In this document: positions 17,696-26,662 of the stretch, one piece after another
Numbering within the stretch: position 1 is the first letter of the stretch
Layout: each line of letters opens with the position of its first letter
The notes under the pieces: generated by a model
What the model saw: only the letters and a program-made list of their open reading frames with translations
Database searches by the model: none
Told to the model about the DNA's origin: nothing
Made by a program: the position numbers and the translations under genes
Assembly (NCBI RefSeq): GCF_030530745.1
Contig: NZ_JAUMUI010000002.1
Location: 91,204 to 148,734, forward strand
From: Neisseria sp.
GTDB taxonomy: Bacteria; Pseudomonadota; Gammaproteobacteria; Burkholderiales; Neisseriaceae
Reading direction: 5' to 3'
Length of the DNA: 57,531 nt

Positions 17696-18355
17696 TCAGA
17701 CGGCCCCTGCAGCGACGGCGCCGGCAAAGGCATCGATTACGGGCTGGATGAGCGTGTGTTTCACTTTCAGCGCCGCCTTGTTTACCACCAAGCAACTGGA
17801 AATATCGCAAATATGTTCGACTGCTTCGAGATTGTTGGCTTTCAACGTGCCGCCGGTAGAAACCAAATCGACAATGGCATCGCTCAAACCCACCAGCGGG
17901 GCGAGTTCCATCGAACCGTAGAGTTTGATGATGTCTACATGCACGCCTTTGGCGGCGAAGTATTCGGCGGCGGTATCGGGATATTTGGTGGCCACGCGCA
18001 GGCGGCAGCCCGGCTGCGAGGCGGCGGCATAGTCGAAACCTTTAGGCACGGCAACCATCATGCGGCATTTGGCAATCTGCAAATCCAGCGGCCGGTAAAG
18101 GCCGTCGCCGCCGTGTTCGATCAATACGTCTTTTCCGGCAATGCCGAAATCGGCCGCCCCGTATTGCACATAAGTAGGCACGTCGCTGGCGCGTACAATC
18201 ACCAGGCGGATATTGGGACGGTTGGTTCCGATAATCAGCTTGCGCGATTTTTCGGGGTTTTCTGCGGGCGTGATACCTGCGGCGGCCAGCAGCGGCAGGG
18301 TTTCGTCGAAAATACGGCCTTTCGATAAGGCGACTGTCAATTGGTTTTCTTGCAT
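17696..18355 (-). CDS. hisG: ATP phosphoribosyltransferase, short form
   Basis: A 219-residue catalytic subunit for the first step of histidine synthesis (PRPP plus ATP). Seen: [15 protein letters not shown] near the N-terminus and the PRPP loop region [18 protein letters not shown]. The regulatory C-terminal domain is absent, so it belongs to the HisG-short type that needs HisZ, which is not in the window. The stop codon TGA is supplied by a DUS (GCC GTC TGA A), so the last residues are encoded by the uptake signal. Confidence 0.96.
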   Translation of the reverse strand: MQENQLTVALSKGRIFDETLPLLAAAGITPAENPEKSRKLIIGTNRPNIRLVIVRASDVPTYVQYGAADFGIAGKDVLIEHGGDGLYRPLDLQIAKCRMMVAVPKGFDYAAASQPGCRLRVATKYPDTAAEYFAAKGVHVDIIKLYGSMELAPLVGLSDAIVDLVSTGGTLKANNLEAVEHICDISSCLVVNKAALKVKHTLIQPVIDAFAGAVAAGAV

Positions 18356-18389
18356 GTTTGTCGGGAATTATTGATGGTATAACGGTTTT

Positions 18390-18421
18390 CAGGCCGTCTG
18401 AAATCCTGTTCAGACGGCCTG
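18390..18421 (-). terminator. DUS-pair hairpin after the SCO1 gene
   Basis: CAGGCCGTCTGAA and inverse TTCAGACGGCCTG with a short loop, between the SCO1-type gene and hisG. Confidence 0.75.
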
Positions 18422-18431
18422 ATTCAGACGG

Positions 18432-19091
18432 CTAAGATTTTAACAAGATGCGGATATCGTCGGCAATCTGTTGTGCAGTATAGCCATAGGGCTCGAACAC
18501 CGCCACCTCTCCGTTTTTGTCGAGCAGATAGGTGCCTGCGGAGTGATCCACCAGGTAAACCTTTTCGGACTGCTGCTGGGTTTTGGCCGACACGATGCGG
18601 TATTGCTGCTTGATCATGGGCAAATCCTGACCTTCAGTAGCGGTTACGCCGATAAAGCCGGGGTTGAACTGCCTCACATATTTGCCGATGAGCTCGGGCG
18701 TGTCGCGTTCGGGATCGACACTGGCAAACACCACCGCCACATTTTCTGCATCACTGCCGAGCTGCTTGAGCGTATCGCTGTATGTAAGCAGTTCGGTCGG
18801 GCAGACATCAGGACAGTGGGTATAGCCGAACGATAAAATCACAGCCTTGCCCTTGAGGCTGCTTAAATTGAACGGCTTGCCGTCCCCGCCGGTAAGAGTG
18901 AAGTCGCCGCCGATATCTTCTTTGCGCATATCGGTACCGTGAAAACCTGCCGCAGCAGCCACTTCGGCAGACGCTTTATCAGGTGCGGGCTGCGAAGCGT
19001 CTGACGGTGCGGCCTCCTGCGGTCCGCAGCCTGCCAGCAACGCCGCTGCAGCAACGGTAAACAGAAAATGGTGAAGGTTATGTTTGGACAT
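18432..19091 (-). CDS. SCO1/SenC-type copper chaperone lipoprotein
   Basis: 219 residues from ATG 19091, chosen because AGGAG lies 7 bases upstream and the product then starts with a clean lipoprotein signal (LLAGC, Cys22). The frame is open to 19133. The thioredoxin-like domain has the copper-binding CPDVC (C93, C97) and partner His183 (LVDHSAGTYLL). SCO proteins deliver copper to the CuA site of cytochrome oxidase or act as thiol oxidoreductases at the membrane. Single gene. Confidence 0.93.
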   Translation of the reverse strand: MSKHNLHHFLFTVAAAALLAGCGPQEAAPSDASQPAPDKASAEVAAAAGFHGTDMRKEDIGGDFTLTGGDGKPFNLSSLKGKAVILSFGYTHCPDVCPTELLTYSDTLKQLGSDAENVAVVFASVDPERDTPELIGKYVRQFNPGFIGVTATEGQDLPMIKQQYRIVSAKTQQQSEKVYLVDHSAGTYLLDKNGEVAVFEPYGYTAQQIADDIRILLKS

Positions 19092-19217
19092 GGCAGACTC
19101 CTGAAACAGGTTTGAACAAAGTTGTACGGCCATATTACCCTGTTTATCTGCATTTATGTTGCAAAAGCGTCTGTTTCAAATCAAAACAAACATGTTTTCC
19201 TAAAAACCCAAGCCTTA

Positions 19218-19410
19218 GGGGCTGGGGCTGTCGACATTCGACGCAACGGCGGTATTTTTGGCCAAAATACCCCGTCTGCGGCGTTAGGTAGCGTAGCGGA
19301 CTTGCGAAGCTAAAATGCTCGCAAGGTGTTCAACCTTGCTGCGCTTTTTGCCTTGCATACGCGGTTTTTGCCTCAAAAAACCGCTTCGTCGGTTAAATGT
19401 CGACAGCCCC
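19218..19410. mobile_element. MITE-like element, copy 2 (193 bp, TA-flanked)
   Basis: The inner ends carry GGGGCTGTCGACATT on the left and its inverse AATGTCGACAGCCCC on the right; TA sits outside each end (19216-19217 and 19411-19412). The left tip has an extra GGGGCTG. The interior is nearly the same as copy 1 at 12571. No ORF. It occupies most of the gap between the SCO1-type gene and the tRNA-Leu promoter. Confidence 0.8.
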
Positions 19411-19472
19411 TAGGGTCTGATTTTTTAATTTTATTTATTTTCAACAGACTGCAAAAATCATTTCGGCAATGC

Positions 19473-19500
19473 TTTACAAAATTTTTTTTGCAACTATAAT
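19473..19500 (+). promoter_or_regulatory. Promoter of tRNA-Leu
   Basis: TTTACA (19473-19478), 16-base spacer with a T-run, and a perfect TATAAT (19495-19500), 16 bp before the mature tRNA 5' end. Confidence 0.75.
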
Positions 19501-19516
19501 AACATCCTCTTCACCT

Positions 19517-19601
19517 GCCCAGGTGGCGAAATTGGTAGACGCAGGGGACTCAAAATCCCCCGCCGCAAGGTGTGTCGGTTCGAGTCCGACCCTGGGCACC
19601 A
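19517..19601 (+). tRNA. tRNA-Leu (anticodon CAA)
   Basis: 85 bases with CCA encoded. The acceptor stem GCCCAGG pairs with CCTGGGC. The anticodon loop is CTCAAAA on the GGGGA/TCCCC stem, giving CAA, which reads UUG. There is a long variable arm as expected for leucine, and the T-loop sequence GGTTCGAGTCC. Confidence 0.97.
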
Positions 19602-19602
19602 A

Positions 19603-19627
19603 AACCGCTTCAGGCGGTTGTTTTTTT
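19603..19627 (+). terminator. Terminator of tRNA-Leu
   Basis: AACCGC, loop TTCAG, GCGGTT, followed by GTTTTTTT: a compact intrinsic terminator directly after the tRNA. Confidence 0.88.
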
Positions 19628-19670
19628 ACCCGCAACAACTGCTGTATTTCCGGGTATCCGTTTAAGAAAG

Positions 19671-19704
19671 AAGCTGCCGAACCCCATGTTTCGGCAGCTT
19701 TTCT
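19671..19704. terminator. Terminator downstream of the TPM-domain genes
   Basis: AAGCTGCCGAA pairs with TTCGGCAGCTT (11-bp stem), flanked by A/T on both sides. It lies past the stop of the leftward TPM gene and may act in both directions. Confidence 0.75.
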
Positions 19705-19724
19705 CCATTCAGACGGCCCAAACC

Positions 19725-20234
19725 CTATCTGACTACCACATCGTTCGGCAAGTCGTCAGTAACGGCACTGCCGCTGCGCGGGAAATGTTCGGTTAAAACG
19801 GCATTCACTTCCTGCAGGCCGCTTTCCAAACCTTCTATGAACGCCCCGCGCTTAAACGCTTCGCGCATGGTTTCGCAAACGTGCCGCCATTCTTCTTCAC
19901 CCACTTTGGCGGCGATGCCGCGGTCGGCCGCCACTTCGACGGCATGGTCGGCAAACGACACATACACCAGCACGCCGATATTAAGCTCGGTATCCCACAC
20001 GCCTAACTCTCCGAACCATTGCCAGGCACGGGTGCGGGGTTGCAGGCCGCCCAACACGGCGCTACTCGGGTAGCGCGATTCGACCACAAAGCGTATCTGC
20101 CCTTGGTGGTGCTGCTCGGATTCGCCGATATGGCGGCTGATGCGCTGCAAATCGGCGGTGGGGAAATACCGCTCGACACGGGCGCGCGGGTGCAGCCAAT
20201 GCTGCCATAAGCGTTTGAATTTGTTTTGTTCCAT
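19725..20234 (-). CDS. TPM-domain protein (cytoplasmic)
   Basis: 169 residues starting MEQNKFKRLWQHW, with no signal peptide. A TPM domain is recognised by RYFPTADLQRISRHI near the start and the later LNIGVLVYVSFADHAVEV and ADRGIAAKV. TPM domains are found in thylakoid and envelope proteins; function in bacteria is poorly known. Its ATG overlaps the stop of the upstream TPM gene by one base (TAATG), indicating translational coupling in a lemA-TPM-TPM operon. Confidence 0.85.
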   Translation of the reverse strand: MEQNKFKRLWQHWLHPRARVERYFPTADLQRISRHIGESEQHHQGQIRFVVESRYPSSAVLGGLQPRTRAWQWFGELGVWDTELNIGVLVYVSFADHAVEVAADRGIAAKVGEEEWRHVCETMREAFKRGAFIEGLESGLQEVNAVLTEHFPRSGSAVTDDLPNDVVVR

Positions 20235-21118
20235 TACCAACCTCCCGATGCGCCGCCGCCGCCGAAACCGCCGCCGCCGCCGCTGAAACCGCCTCCGCCG
20301 AAGCCGCCGCTGCTCCAGCCGCCACCCCCGCGCGAACCGCCACTGAAGCCTCCTCCGCCGAAACCGCCGCCTCCCGAAATAAACGCCCCGCTGCCGATGA
20401 TAAAGGCCAGCACCGCACCGACCACGGCGGCCAGCACGCCGATTGCCAGCCCCCAGCCGAACAGCACGGCAATGCCGAACATCACGCCGCCGGTAAGCAG
20501 GCTGCCCAGCGTACGCCCGAAGATGGCTTTAAAAAAGCCGCCGGCAAAAAACGGCAGGATAAACAGCAGAATCAGGCTGTCGCCGCCGCCCTCCCCGTTG
20601 CTTTCGTTCTGCGCTTCCGGCAGTTGTTCGCCGGCAATCAGTTTCTCAATCTGCACCACGGCGGCGCTGATGCCTTCGTCGGTTTTGCCTTCGCGCAGAT
20701 AGGGGCGCAGAACATCTTCAAGAATGCGTTTGGCGTACACGTCGGGAATCGCGCCTTCCAGGCCGCGGCCTACGGCCAGATGGGTTTTGCGCTCGTCGCG
20801 CACCAACAGCAGCAGCACGCCGTCGCTGTGTTCCGCGCGGCCGATTTTCCATTGCTCCATCACGCGGGCAGAATAATCGAACGGGGTTTCCGGCTCGATT
20901 TTGGGCACGGTCAGCACCACAATCTGGCTGCCTTTTTCTCGGCTGTATTGCAGCAGATGGGCGTTGAGTTCCTGCCGCGCCTGCGGCTGCATCATCTGCG
21001 CCGTGTCCATCACGGGATCGGTAAGCTGGGGCACGGCGGCAAGCTCGGCGGCAAACAGCCACACGCTGGCCAGCAGCATGACGGCGAAAACGCCGGTTCG
21101 CTGTATTACGGATTGCAT
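20234..21118 (-). CDS. TPM-domain membrane protein with Gly-rich tail (YgcG-like)
   Basis: 294 residues from ATG 21118 behind AAGGAAA; the frame extends to a TTG at 21133. It begins with a signal peptide (VFAVMLLASVWLFAAELAA), then a TPM domain (~35-160) with LVRDERKTHLAVGRGLEGAI, then one or two membrane segments (~190-250), and ends in a glycine/serine-rich tail of ~50 residues. Proteins of this build typically sit beside LemA, as here. Role unknown; possibly envelope maintenance. The tail looks repetitive in DNA (GCC-rich) but is amino-acid composition, not a mobile repeat. Confidence 0.88.
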   Translation of the reverse strand: MQSVIQRTGVFAVMLLASVWLFAAELAAVPQLTDPVMDTAQMMQPQARQELNAHLLQYSREKGSQIVVLTVPKIEPETPFDYSARVMEQWKIGRAEHSDGVLLLLVRDERKTHLAVGRGLEGAIPDVYAKRILEDVLRPYLREGKTDEGISAAVVQIEKLIAGEQLPEAQNESNGEGGGDSLILLFILPFFAGGFFKAIFGRTLGSLLTGGVMFGIAVLFGWGLAIGVLAAVVGAVLAFIIGSGAFISGGGGFGGGGFSGGSRGGGGWSSGGFGGGGFSGGGGGFGGGGASGGW

Positions 21119-21135
21119 GGCTTTCCTTTCCAATC

Positions 21136-21179
21136 GTTTTTTCAGACGGCCTGCCGGCTCGGTAAGGCCGTCTGAAAAA
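21136..21179 (-). terminator. DUS-pair hairpin between lemA and the TPM gene
   Basis: TTTTTTCAGACGGCCT pairs with AGGCCGTCTGAAAAA around a ~12-base loop. It lies inside the presumed lemA-TPM operon, so it may reduce read-through rather than end the transcript. Confidence 0.5.
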
Positions 21180-21228
21180 CTTTTGCTCCGACGGTGCCGG
21201 CAAAAAATGCTTTCAGACGGCCCAAACG

Positions 21229-21819
21229 TTAAAACTCGACTTTGGGCGCGGTGGATACGGCTTTTTCGTTTTCAACCGTAAACTGCGGGCGCGCTTTCAT
21301 GCCGAAGATTTTGGCGGTGATGTTTTGCGGAAACTGACGCAGGGTGGTGTTATAAGTCTGCACCGCTTTGATGTAGTTGTTGCGCGCAAGCGTAACGCGG
21401 TTTTCCGTGCCTTCGAGCTGGGCTTGCAGGTCGCGGAAGTTTTGGTCGGCTTTAAGCTGCGGGTAGTTTTCGGAAACCACCAGCAGGCGCGACAGGGCGC
21501 TGCTCAATTCGCCCTGCGCCTGCGCGTATTGCTTGAGCTTTTCTTCGTTGGTTGCGTCGTCGGCAGTCATTTGGATGCTGCCTACTTTGCTGCGCGCGGC
21601 GGTAACTTCGGTGAGCACCTGCTCTTCGTGTTTGGCGTAACCTTTAACGGTGTTGACCAGGTTCGGAATCAAATCGGCACGGCGCTGGTATTGGTTGAGC
21701 ACTTCCGACCAAGCCGCATTGGCCGCCTCGTCTTGCGTTTGCATGGTGTTGTAGCCGCAGCCGTTAAGGGCGAACAGCGAGGTGAATACGGCGATAATGG
21801 CCAGCCATTTTTTCAACAT
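21229..21819 (-). CDS. lemA: LemA family lipoprotein
   Basis: 196 residues. A lipobox LNGC near residue 21 follows a short signal. The LemA core is mostly helical: NAAWSEVLNQYQRRADLIPN, NLVNTVKGYAKHE, SENYPQLKADQNFRDLQAQL and ENRVTLARNNYIKAVQTYN. LemA proteins are envelope-anchored with unclear function, very often beside TPM/YgcG proteins as in this locus. Confidence 0.95.
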   Translation of the reverse strand: MLKKWLAIIAVFTSLFALNGCGYNTMQTQDEAANAAWSEVLNQYQRRADLIPNLVNTVKGYAKHEEQVLTEVTAARSKVGSIQMTADDATNEEKLKQYAQAQGELSSALSRLLVVSENYPQLKADQNFRDLQAQLEGTENRVTLARNNYIKAVQTYNTTLRQFPQNITAKIFGMKARPQFTVENEKAVSTAPKVEF

Positions 21820-21853
21820 GGGGAGTCTCCGTGAAAAAAATAATTTAAAGGGT

Positions 21854-21887
21854 TTCAGACGGCCTGAAATTATCGGGGCCGTCTGAA
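21854..21887. terminator. DUS-pair hairpin upstream of lemA
   Basis: TTCAGACGGCC and GGCCGTCTGAA with a 12-base loop, in the gap between lemA and rfbB (both transcribed away from it). It is not after a gene end, so it is more likely just an uptake signal pair. Confidence 0.5.
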
Positions 21888-22015
21888 TCTGAAAATGTTA
21901 GGAGTATATAGAAAAGCACCTTGCCGAAAAACCCTGAGCGACAAACGGTTGTTGTACGCCTCAACCGTTTGCCGATACAATTACCGCCGATCACATCAAC
22001 AGCTGACATTTATCT

Positions 22016-23101
22016 ATGCAAAACAACACCGTGTTCGTTACCGGCGGCGCCGGCTTTATCGGCTCCGCACTTATCCGCCACCTGATTGAAAACACCGATA
22101 CCAAAGTGGTGAATATCGACAAACTCACCTACGCAGGCAACCTGCAATCGCTGGAAAGCGTGGCCGCCAACCCGCGCTATATGTTTTCGCACACCGACAT
22201 CTGCGACCGCGCCGCACTTGATGCGCTGTTTGCCGAACACCGGCCGCGCGGCGTGCTGCATCTGGCCGCCGAAAGCCATGTCGACCGCAGCATCACCGGC
22301 CCCGCCGCCTTTATCGAAACCAACATCGTCGGCACCTACACCCTGCTCGAAGCCGCGCGCCAATATTGGAACACGCTCTCCGAACAAGACAAGCCGCAGT
22401 TCCGCTTCCACCACATTTCCACCGACGAAGTGTTCGGCGACCTGCACGGCACCGACGATTTGTTTACCGAAACCACACCCTACGCGCCCAGCAGCCCCTA
22501 TTCGGCCAGCAAAGCCTCCAGCGACCACCTCGTGCGCGCCTGGCATCGCACCTACGGCCTGCCCGCAGTGCTCACCAACTGCTCCAACAACTACGGCCCC
22601 TACCACTTTCCCGAAAAGCTGATTCCGCTGATGATACTGAACTGTTTGGCAGGCAAACCCCTGCCCGTTTACGGCGAAGGCAAACAAATCCGCGACTGGC
22701 TCTATGTGGAAGACCACGCCCGCGCCTTGTGGACGGTGTTCACCCGTGCCGAAAACGGCGAAAGCTACAACATCGGCGGCCATAACGAGCGGCAGAATAT
22801 CGACGTGGTGCGCACCATCTGCGCCATTCTCGACGAAATCCGCCCCGTTGCCGGCAACCCCGCCGTGGCGGGCCGCATCGCATCGTATGCCGAACTGATC
22901 ACCCACGTTGCCGACCGCCCCGGCCACGACGTGCGCTACGCCATCGACGCCGCCAAAATCGCACGCGACTTGGGCTGGAAGCCGCAGGAAACCTTTGAAA
23001 GCGGCATACATAAAACCGTGCAATGGTATTTGGACAACGAAAACTGGTGGCAGGCCGTGCTCGACGGCTCGTATCAGGGCGAACGTTTGGGCCTGGTATA
23101 A
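22016..23101 (+). CDS. rfbB: dTDP-glucose 4,6-dehydratase
   Basis: 361 residues, an extended short-chain dehydrogenase. NAD loop GGAGFIG (10-16), catalytic TDE at 136-138 ([13 protein letters not shown]) and YSASK (162-166), plus the family's ESHVDRSI. It makes dTDP-4-keto-6-deoxyglucose, step two of dTDP-rhamnose synthesis. First of rfbB-A-C-D, all rightward; the ~100-bp gaps after it hold degenerate DUS pairs. Confidence 0.98.
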   Translation: MQNNTVFVTGGAGFIGSALIRHLIENTDTKVVNIDKLTYAGNLQSLESVAANPRYMFSHTDICDRAALDALFAEHRPRGVLHLAAESHVDRSITGPAAFIETNIVGTYTLLEAARQYWNTLSEQDKPQFRFHHISTDEVFGDLHGTDDLFTETTPYAPSSPYSASKASSDHLVRAWHRTYGLPAVLTNCSNNYGPYHFPEKLIPLMILNCLAGKPLPVYGEGKQIRDWLYVEDHARALWTVFTRAENGESYNIGGHNERQNIDVVRTICAILDEIRPVAGNPAVAGRIASYAELITHVADRPGHDVRYAIDAAKIARDLGWKPQETFESGIHKTVQWYLDNENWWQAVLDGSYQGERLGLV

Positions 23102-23197
23102 AAAACAGATGGTTTTCAGACGGCCTGTTACCGCACAAACATTTGAATACCCGAGGCCATCTGAAAAACAACGAAAAGAATAAATAAAAGGAACAAC

Positions 23198-24076
23198 ATG
23201 AAAGGCATTATTCTGGCCGGCGGCTCCGGCACCCGCCTCTACCCGATTACCCGCGGCGTGTCGAAACAACTGCTGCCCGTTTACGACAAACCCATGATCT
23301 ACTACCCGCTCTCGGTGCTGATGCTCTCCGGCATCCGCGACGTGCTGGTCATCTCCACCCCGGAAGACATGAGCGGCTACCAACGCCTGCTCGGCGACGG
23401 CAGCGACTTCGGCATCCGCATCAGCTACGCCGTCCAGCCCAGCCCCGACGGCCTCGCGCAAGCCTTCCTCATCGGCGAACAGTTTATCGGCAACGACCGC
23501 GTGTGTTTGGTGTTGGGCGACAACATCTATTTCGGCGAACATTTCAGCAACAAGCTCGCGGCCGCCGTCTCACGCGAAAACGGCGCCACCGTGTTCGGCT
23601 ACCAAGTGGCCGACCCCCAACGCTTCGGCGTGGTCGAGTTCGACGAAAACTTCAAAGCCGTTTCCATCGAAGAAAAACCCGCCAAACCCAAATCCAACTA
23701 CGCCGTTACCGGCCTGTATTTCTACGACAACGACGTTATCCAAATCGCCAAACAGATCCGCCCCTCGCCGCGCGGCGAGCTGGAAATCACCGATGTCAAC
23801 CAAACTTATCTCGCCCAAGGCCGTCTGAACGTAGAGCTGCTCGGCCGCGGCTTTGCCTGGCTCGACACCGGCACCCACGACAGCCTGCTCGAAGCCGCCC
23901 ATTTCGTGCACACCATCGAAAGCCGCCAAGGCCTGAAAGTGGCCTGTTTGGAAGAAATCGCCTTTAAAAAAGGCTGGTTGACCGCCGACCAGCTCGAAGC
24001 CTGCATTCAGCCGCTGGCCAAAACCGGCTACGGCCGATACCTGCAAAAACTGCTCGAAAACCACCCGCGCGTTTAA
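23198..24076 (+). CDS. rfbA: Glucose-1-phosphate thymidylyltransferase
   Basis: 292 residues. Nucleotide-binding loop GGSGTRLYP (residues 8-16), then [17 protein letters not shown] and [12 protein letters not shown]. It joins dTTP and glucose-1-phosphate, the first step of dTDP-rhamnose synthesis. AAGGAACAAC precedes the ATG. 96 bp after rfbB. Confidence 0.98.
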   Translation: MKGIILAGGSGTRLYPITRGVSKQLLPVYDKPMIYYPLSVLMLSGIRDVLVISTPEDMSGYQRLLGDGSDFGIRISYAVQPSPDGLAQAFLIGEQFIGNDRVCLVLGDNIYFGEHFSNKLAAAVSRENGATVFGYQVADPQRFGVVEFDENFKAVSIEEKPAKPKSNYAVTGLYFYDNDVIQIAKQIRPSPRGELEITDVNQTYLAQGRLNVELLGRGFAWLDTGTHDSLLEAAHFVHTIESRQGLKVACLEEIAFKKGWLTADQLEACIQPLAKTGYGRYLQKLLENHPRV

Positions 24077-24187
24077 AAATACCCGCAGAACAAAATTGTT
24101 AACAATATTTTGATCCAACCCGTTCAGACGGCCTGCCGTTTGCTTTATAATGACGCCGTCTGAAAATATTTTCTCATCCGGAGTATC

Positions 24188-24724
24188 ATGCAGATTACCG
24201 ATACCGTTATCCCCGACGTTAAAATCATCCAGCCCAAAGTGTTCGGCGACGAGCGCGGCTTTTTTCTCGAAACCTTCGAAAAAAACCGCTACCGCGAAAT
24301 GCTCGGCATCGAAGCCGATTTCGTGCAAGACAACCACTCTCGCTCGCAAAAAGGCGTGCTGCGCGGCCTGCACTTCCAAACCGAAAACCCTCAGGGAAAA
24401 CTGGTGCGCTGCGTGCGCGGCGAAGTGTTCGACGTGGCCGTAGACATCCGCCCCGACTCCCCCACTTTCGGCAAATGGGCGGGCGTGATTCTCAACGAAG
24501 AAAACAAAACCCAGTTTTGGATCCCCCCCGGCCTTGCCCACGGCTTCGCCGTATTGAGCGATACCGCCGACTTCGAATACAAATGCACCGATTTCTACAA
24601 CCCCAAAGCCGAAGGCTGCCTGATTTGGAACGACCCCGCCGTCGGCATCGACTGGCCGCTGCAAAACCCGCTGCTCTCCGCTAAAGACCAGCAAGGCAAA
24701 ACCCTGGAGGAACTGTTTAAATGA
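24188..24724 (+). CDS. rfbC: dTDP-4-dehydrorhamnose 3,5-epimerase
   Basis: 178-residue cupin-fold epimerase with catalytic His62 in LRGLHFQ, plus PQGKLVRCVRGEVFDVAVD and WIPPGLAHGFAV. Third enzyme of the pathway. Called from the ATG at 24188 after GGAG; its stop overlaps the rfbD start by four bases (ATGA). The 111-bp gap before it contains the palindrome TTGTTAACAA and a DUS pair. Confidence 0.97.
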   Translation: MQITDTVIPDVKIIQPKVFGDERGFFLETFEKNRYREMLGIEADFVQDNHSRSQKGVLRGLHFQTENPQGKLVRCVRGEVFDVAVDIRPDSPTFGKWAGVILNEENKTQFWIPPGLAHGFAVLSDTADFEYKCTDFYNPKAEGCLIWNDPAVGIDWPLQNPLLSAKDQQGKTLEELFK

Positions 24725-25587
24725 GAATTCTGCTTACCGGCTCCAAAGGCCAGCTCGGCCGCTGCTTCAAAGACCGCCTGCCCGAAAACTGGGAAATCAT
24801 CGCCGCCGATTCGGCCACGCTCGACATCACCGATGCCGCCGCCGTGCTGAACATGGCCAAAAGCTTCCAGCCCGACGCCATCGTAAACGCCGCCGCCTAC
24901 ACCGCCGTCGACAAGGCCGAAAGCGAGAGCGATAAAGCTTTTACGGTAAACGGCACGGCCGTACACAACCTCGCCTCCGCCGCCCTTGCGGTAAAAGCCC
25001 GCTTTATCCATATTTCTACCGATTACGTTTTCAGCGGGCACAGCAAAACACCCTATACCGAAACCTCTCTGCCCGAACCCGCGAGCGTTTACGGCAAATC
25101 CAAACTCGCAGGCGAACTGCTCGCGCTGGCCGCCCACCCCGACAGCGTGATAATCCGCACTGCATGGGTGTTCAGCGAATACGGCAATAATTTCGTCAAA
25201 ACCATGTTGCGCTTGGCCGCCGAGCGCAACGAGCTTTCGGTGGTGAGCGACCAAACCGGCAACCCCACCTACGCCGGCGATTTGGCACAAGCCATGATCG
25301 ACATACTCCGCCGCCCCGCCGCACCGCGCGGCATCTACCACTTCTGCGGCGATTCACCCGTAAGCTGGTATGAGTTTGCCGAACGTATTTTTCAGACGGC
25401 CTCCGACCACAACCCGGATTTCAAAGCCCCCGTGCTGCACGCCATCGACACCGAAGCCTATCCCACCCCCGCACCGCGCCCGTCATACAGCGTGCTCGAC
25501 TGCAATAAAATCCGCACCGGGTTGGATATCTCCCCATCCGACTGGCAAAAAGCTTTAAGCAAAGTGATCGGGCAATCGGCCGGATAA
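24721..25587 (+). CDS. rfbD: dTDP-4-dehydrorhamnose reductase
   Basis: 288 residues with NAD(P) loop GSKGQLGRCF (8-17), NAAAYTAVDKAE, ISTDYVFSG and the catalytic YGKSK. It completes dTDP-L-rhamnose, the donor for rhamnose in LPS, capsule or other glycans. With rfbB, A and C the pathway is complete here. No glycosyltransferase is linked in the window, so the glycan target is unknown. A DUS is read in frame as FQTAS. Confidence 0.97.
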   Translation: MRILLTGSKGQLGRCFKDRLPENWEIIAADSATLDITDAAAVLNMAKSFQPDAIVNAAAYTAVDKAESESDKAFTVNGTAVHNLASAALAVKARFIHISTDYVFSGHSKTPYTETSLPEPASVYGKSKLAGELLALAAHPDSVIIRTAWVFSEYGNNFVKTMLRLAAERNELSVVSDQTGNPTYAGDLAQAMIDILRRPAAPRGIYHFCGDSPVSWYEFAERIFQTASDHNPDFKAPVLHAIDTEAYPTPAPRPSYSVLDCNKIRTGLDISPSDWQKALSKVIGQSAG

Positions 25588-25618
25588 ACGCCGGACGCCG
25601 GTCGGCGAAAAAAGCGAA

Positions 25619-25646
25619 AGGCCGTCTGAACAGTTTCAGACGGCCT
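25619..25646. terminator. DUS-pair hairpin after rfbD and ispH
   Basis: AGGCCGTCTGAA and inverse TTCAGACGGCCT with a four-base loop, between the convergent ends of rfbD and ispH; it can serve both. Confidence 0.8.
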
Positions 25647-25671
25647 GAGTTTATATCAAGATACATCAAAA

Positions 25672-26622
25672 TCATTTCTGCGGCTGTTCCTTCCTCAATG
25701 CTTTAGGCAGCACAAACACAATATTCTCTTCCGCCCCGCCGCCTTCGCGCACGGTTTCGTGCCCCCAGCCCTGAATCGTGGCGATCACTTCTTTCACCAG
25801 CACTTCGGGAGCGGATGCTCCGGCAGTTACGCCCACGCTGTTTTTACCCTCGAACCATTCGCGTTTCAGATAGCCCGCATTGTCCACCATATAGGCGTCC
25901 ACGCCGCGCAGGGCGGCCACTTCGCGCAGGCGGTTACTGTTGGAAGAGTTGGGCGAGCCGACCACGATCACAATGTCGCATTGCGCCGCCAGCTCTTTCA
26001 CGGCTTCTTGGCGGTTGGTTGTGGCGTAGCAGATGTCTTCCTTATGCGGGCTGCGGATATGCGGAAAACGTGCCTGCAGGGCTTCGATGATGTCGCGGGT
26101 TTCATCCACCGACAAGGTTGTCTGGCTCACATGGGCGAGTTTTCCGGCATCGCGCACATCAAGATTGGCAACGTCTTCCACGGTTTCCACCAGCAGCATG
26201 CTGCCTTCGGCAAGCTGCCCCATCGTGCCTTCCACTTCGGGGTGGCCGGCATGGCCGATCATAATAATCTGGTAGCCCTGCGCATCGAGGCGGGCCACTT
26301 CTTTGTGCACTTTGGTAACCAGCGGACAGGTGGCGTCAAACACCTGAAAGCCGCGCTCGGCTGCCTCTTCCTGCACGGCTTTGGATACGCCGTGGGCGGA
26401 ATAAATCAGCGTGGCGCCAGCGGGTACGTCGGCCAAGTCTTCGATAAAAACCGCGCCTTTTTCGCGCAGGTTGTCGACCACGAATTTGTTGTGCACAACT
26501 TCGTGGCGCACGTAAACAGGCGCGCCGAATTCTTCAAGGGCGCGCTCGACAATGCTGATGGCGCGGTCAACGCCGGCGCAGAAACCGCGCGGATTGGCTA
26601 AAAGTATGGTTTTCTGGGTCAT
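25672..26622 (-). CDS. ispH: 4-hydroxy-3-methylbut-2-enyl diphosphate reductase
   Basis: 316 residues; last enzyme of the MEP isoprenoid pathway, an iron-sulfur enzyme. The cluster cysteines appear in [13 protein letters not shown] (C15), [13 protein letters not shown] and the later DICYAT region, and the substrate-binding SSNSNRL is present. It follows lspA on the same strand with a 40-bp gap, the usual lspA-ispH pair. Confidence 0.98.
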   Translation of the reverse strand: MTQKTILLANPRGFCAGVDRAISIVERALEEFGAPVYVRHEVVHNKFVVDNLREKGAVFIEDLADVPAGATLIYSAHGVSKAVQEEAAERGFQVFDATCPLVTKVHKEVARLDAQGYQIIMIGHAGHPEVEGTMGQLAEGSMLLVETVEDVANLDVRDAGKLAHVSQTTLSVDETRDIIEALQARFPHIRSPHKEDICYATTNRQEAVKELAAQCDIVIVVGSPNSSNSNRLREVAALRGVDAYMVDNAGYLKREWFEGKNSVGVTAGASAPEVLVKEVIATIQGWGHETVREGGGAEENIVFVLPKALRKEQPQK

Positions 26623-26662
26623 GATGTGTTTTCTTTGTGCGGATGCAGGCGGTTTTTAGGTT

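Noticed and set aside
20240-20400. GCC-rich repetitive DNA suggesting a satellite or CRISPR-like array
   Set aside because: It encodes the glycine/serine tail of the TPM-domain protein; units are irregular and in frame.
22010-23542. 510-residue minus-strand ORF opposite rfbB and rfbA
   Set aside because: Antisense to two clear enzymes and spans their gap; no recognisable motif.
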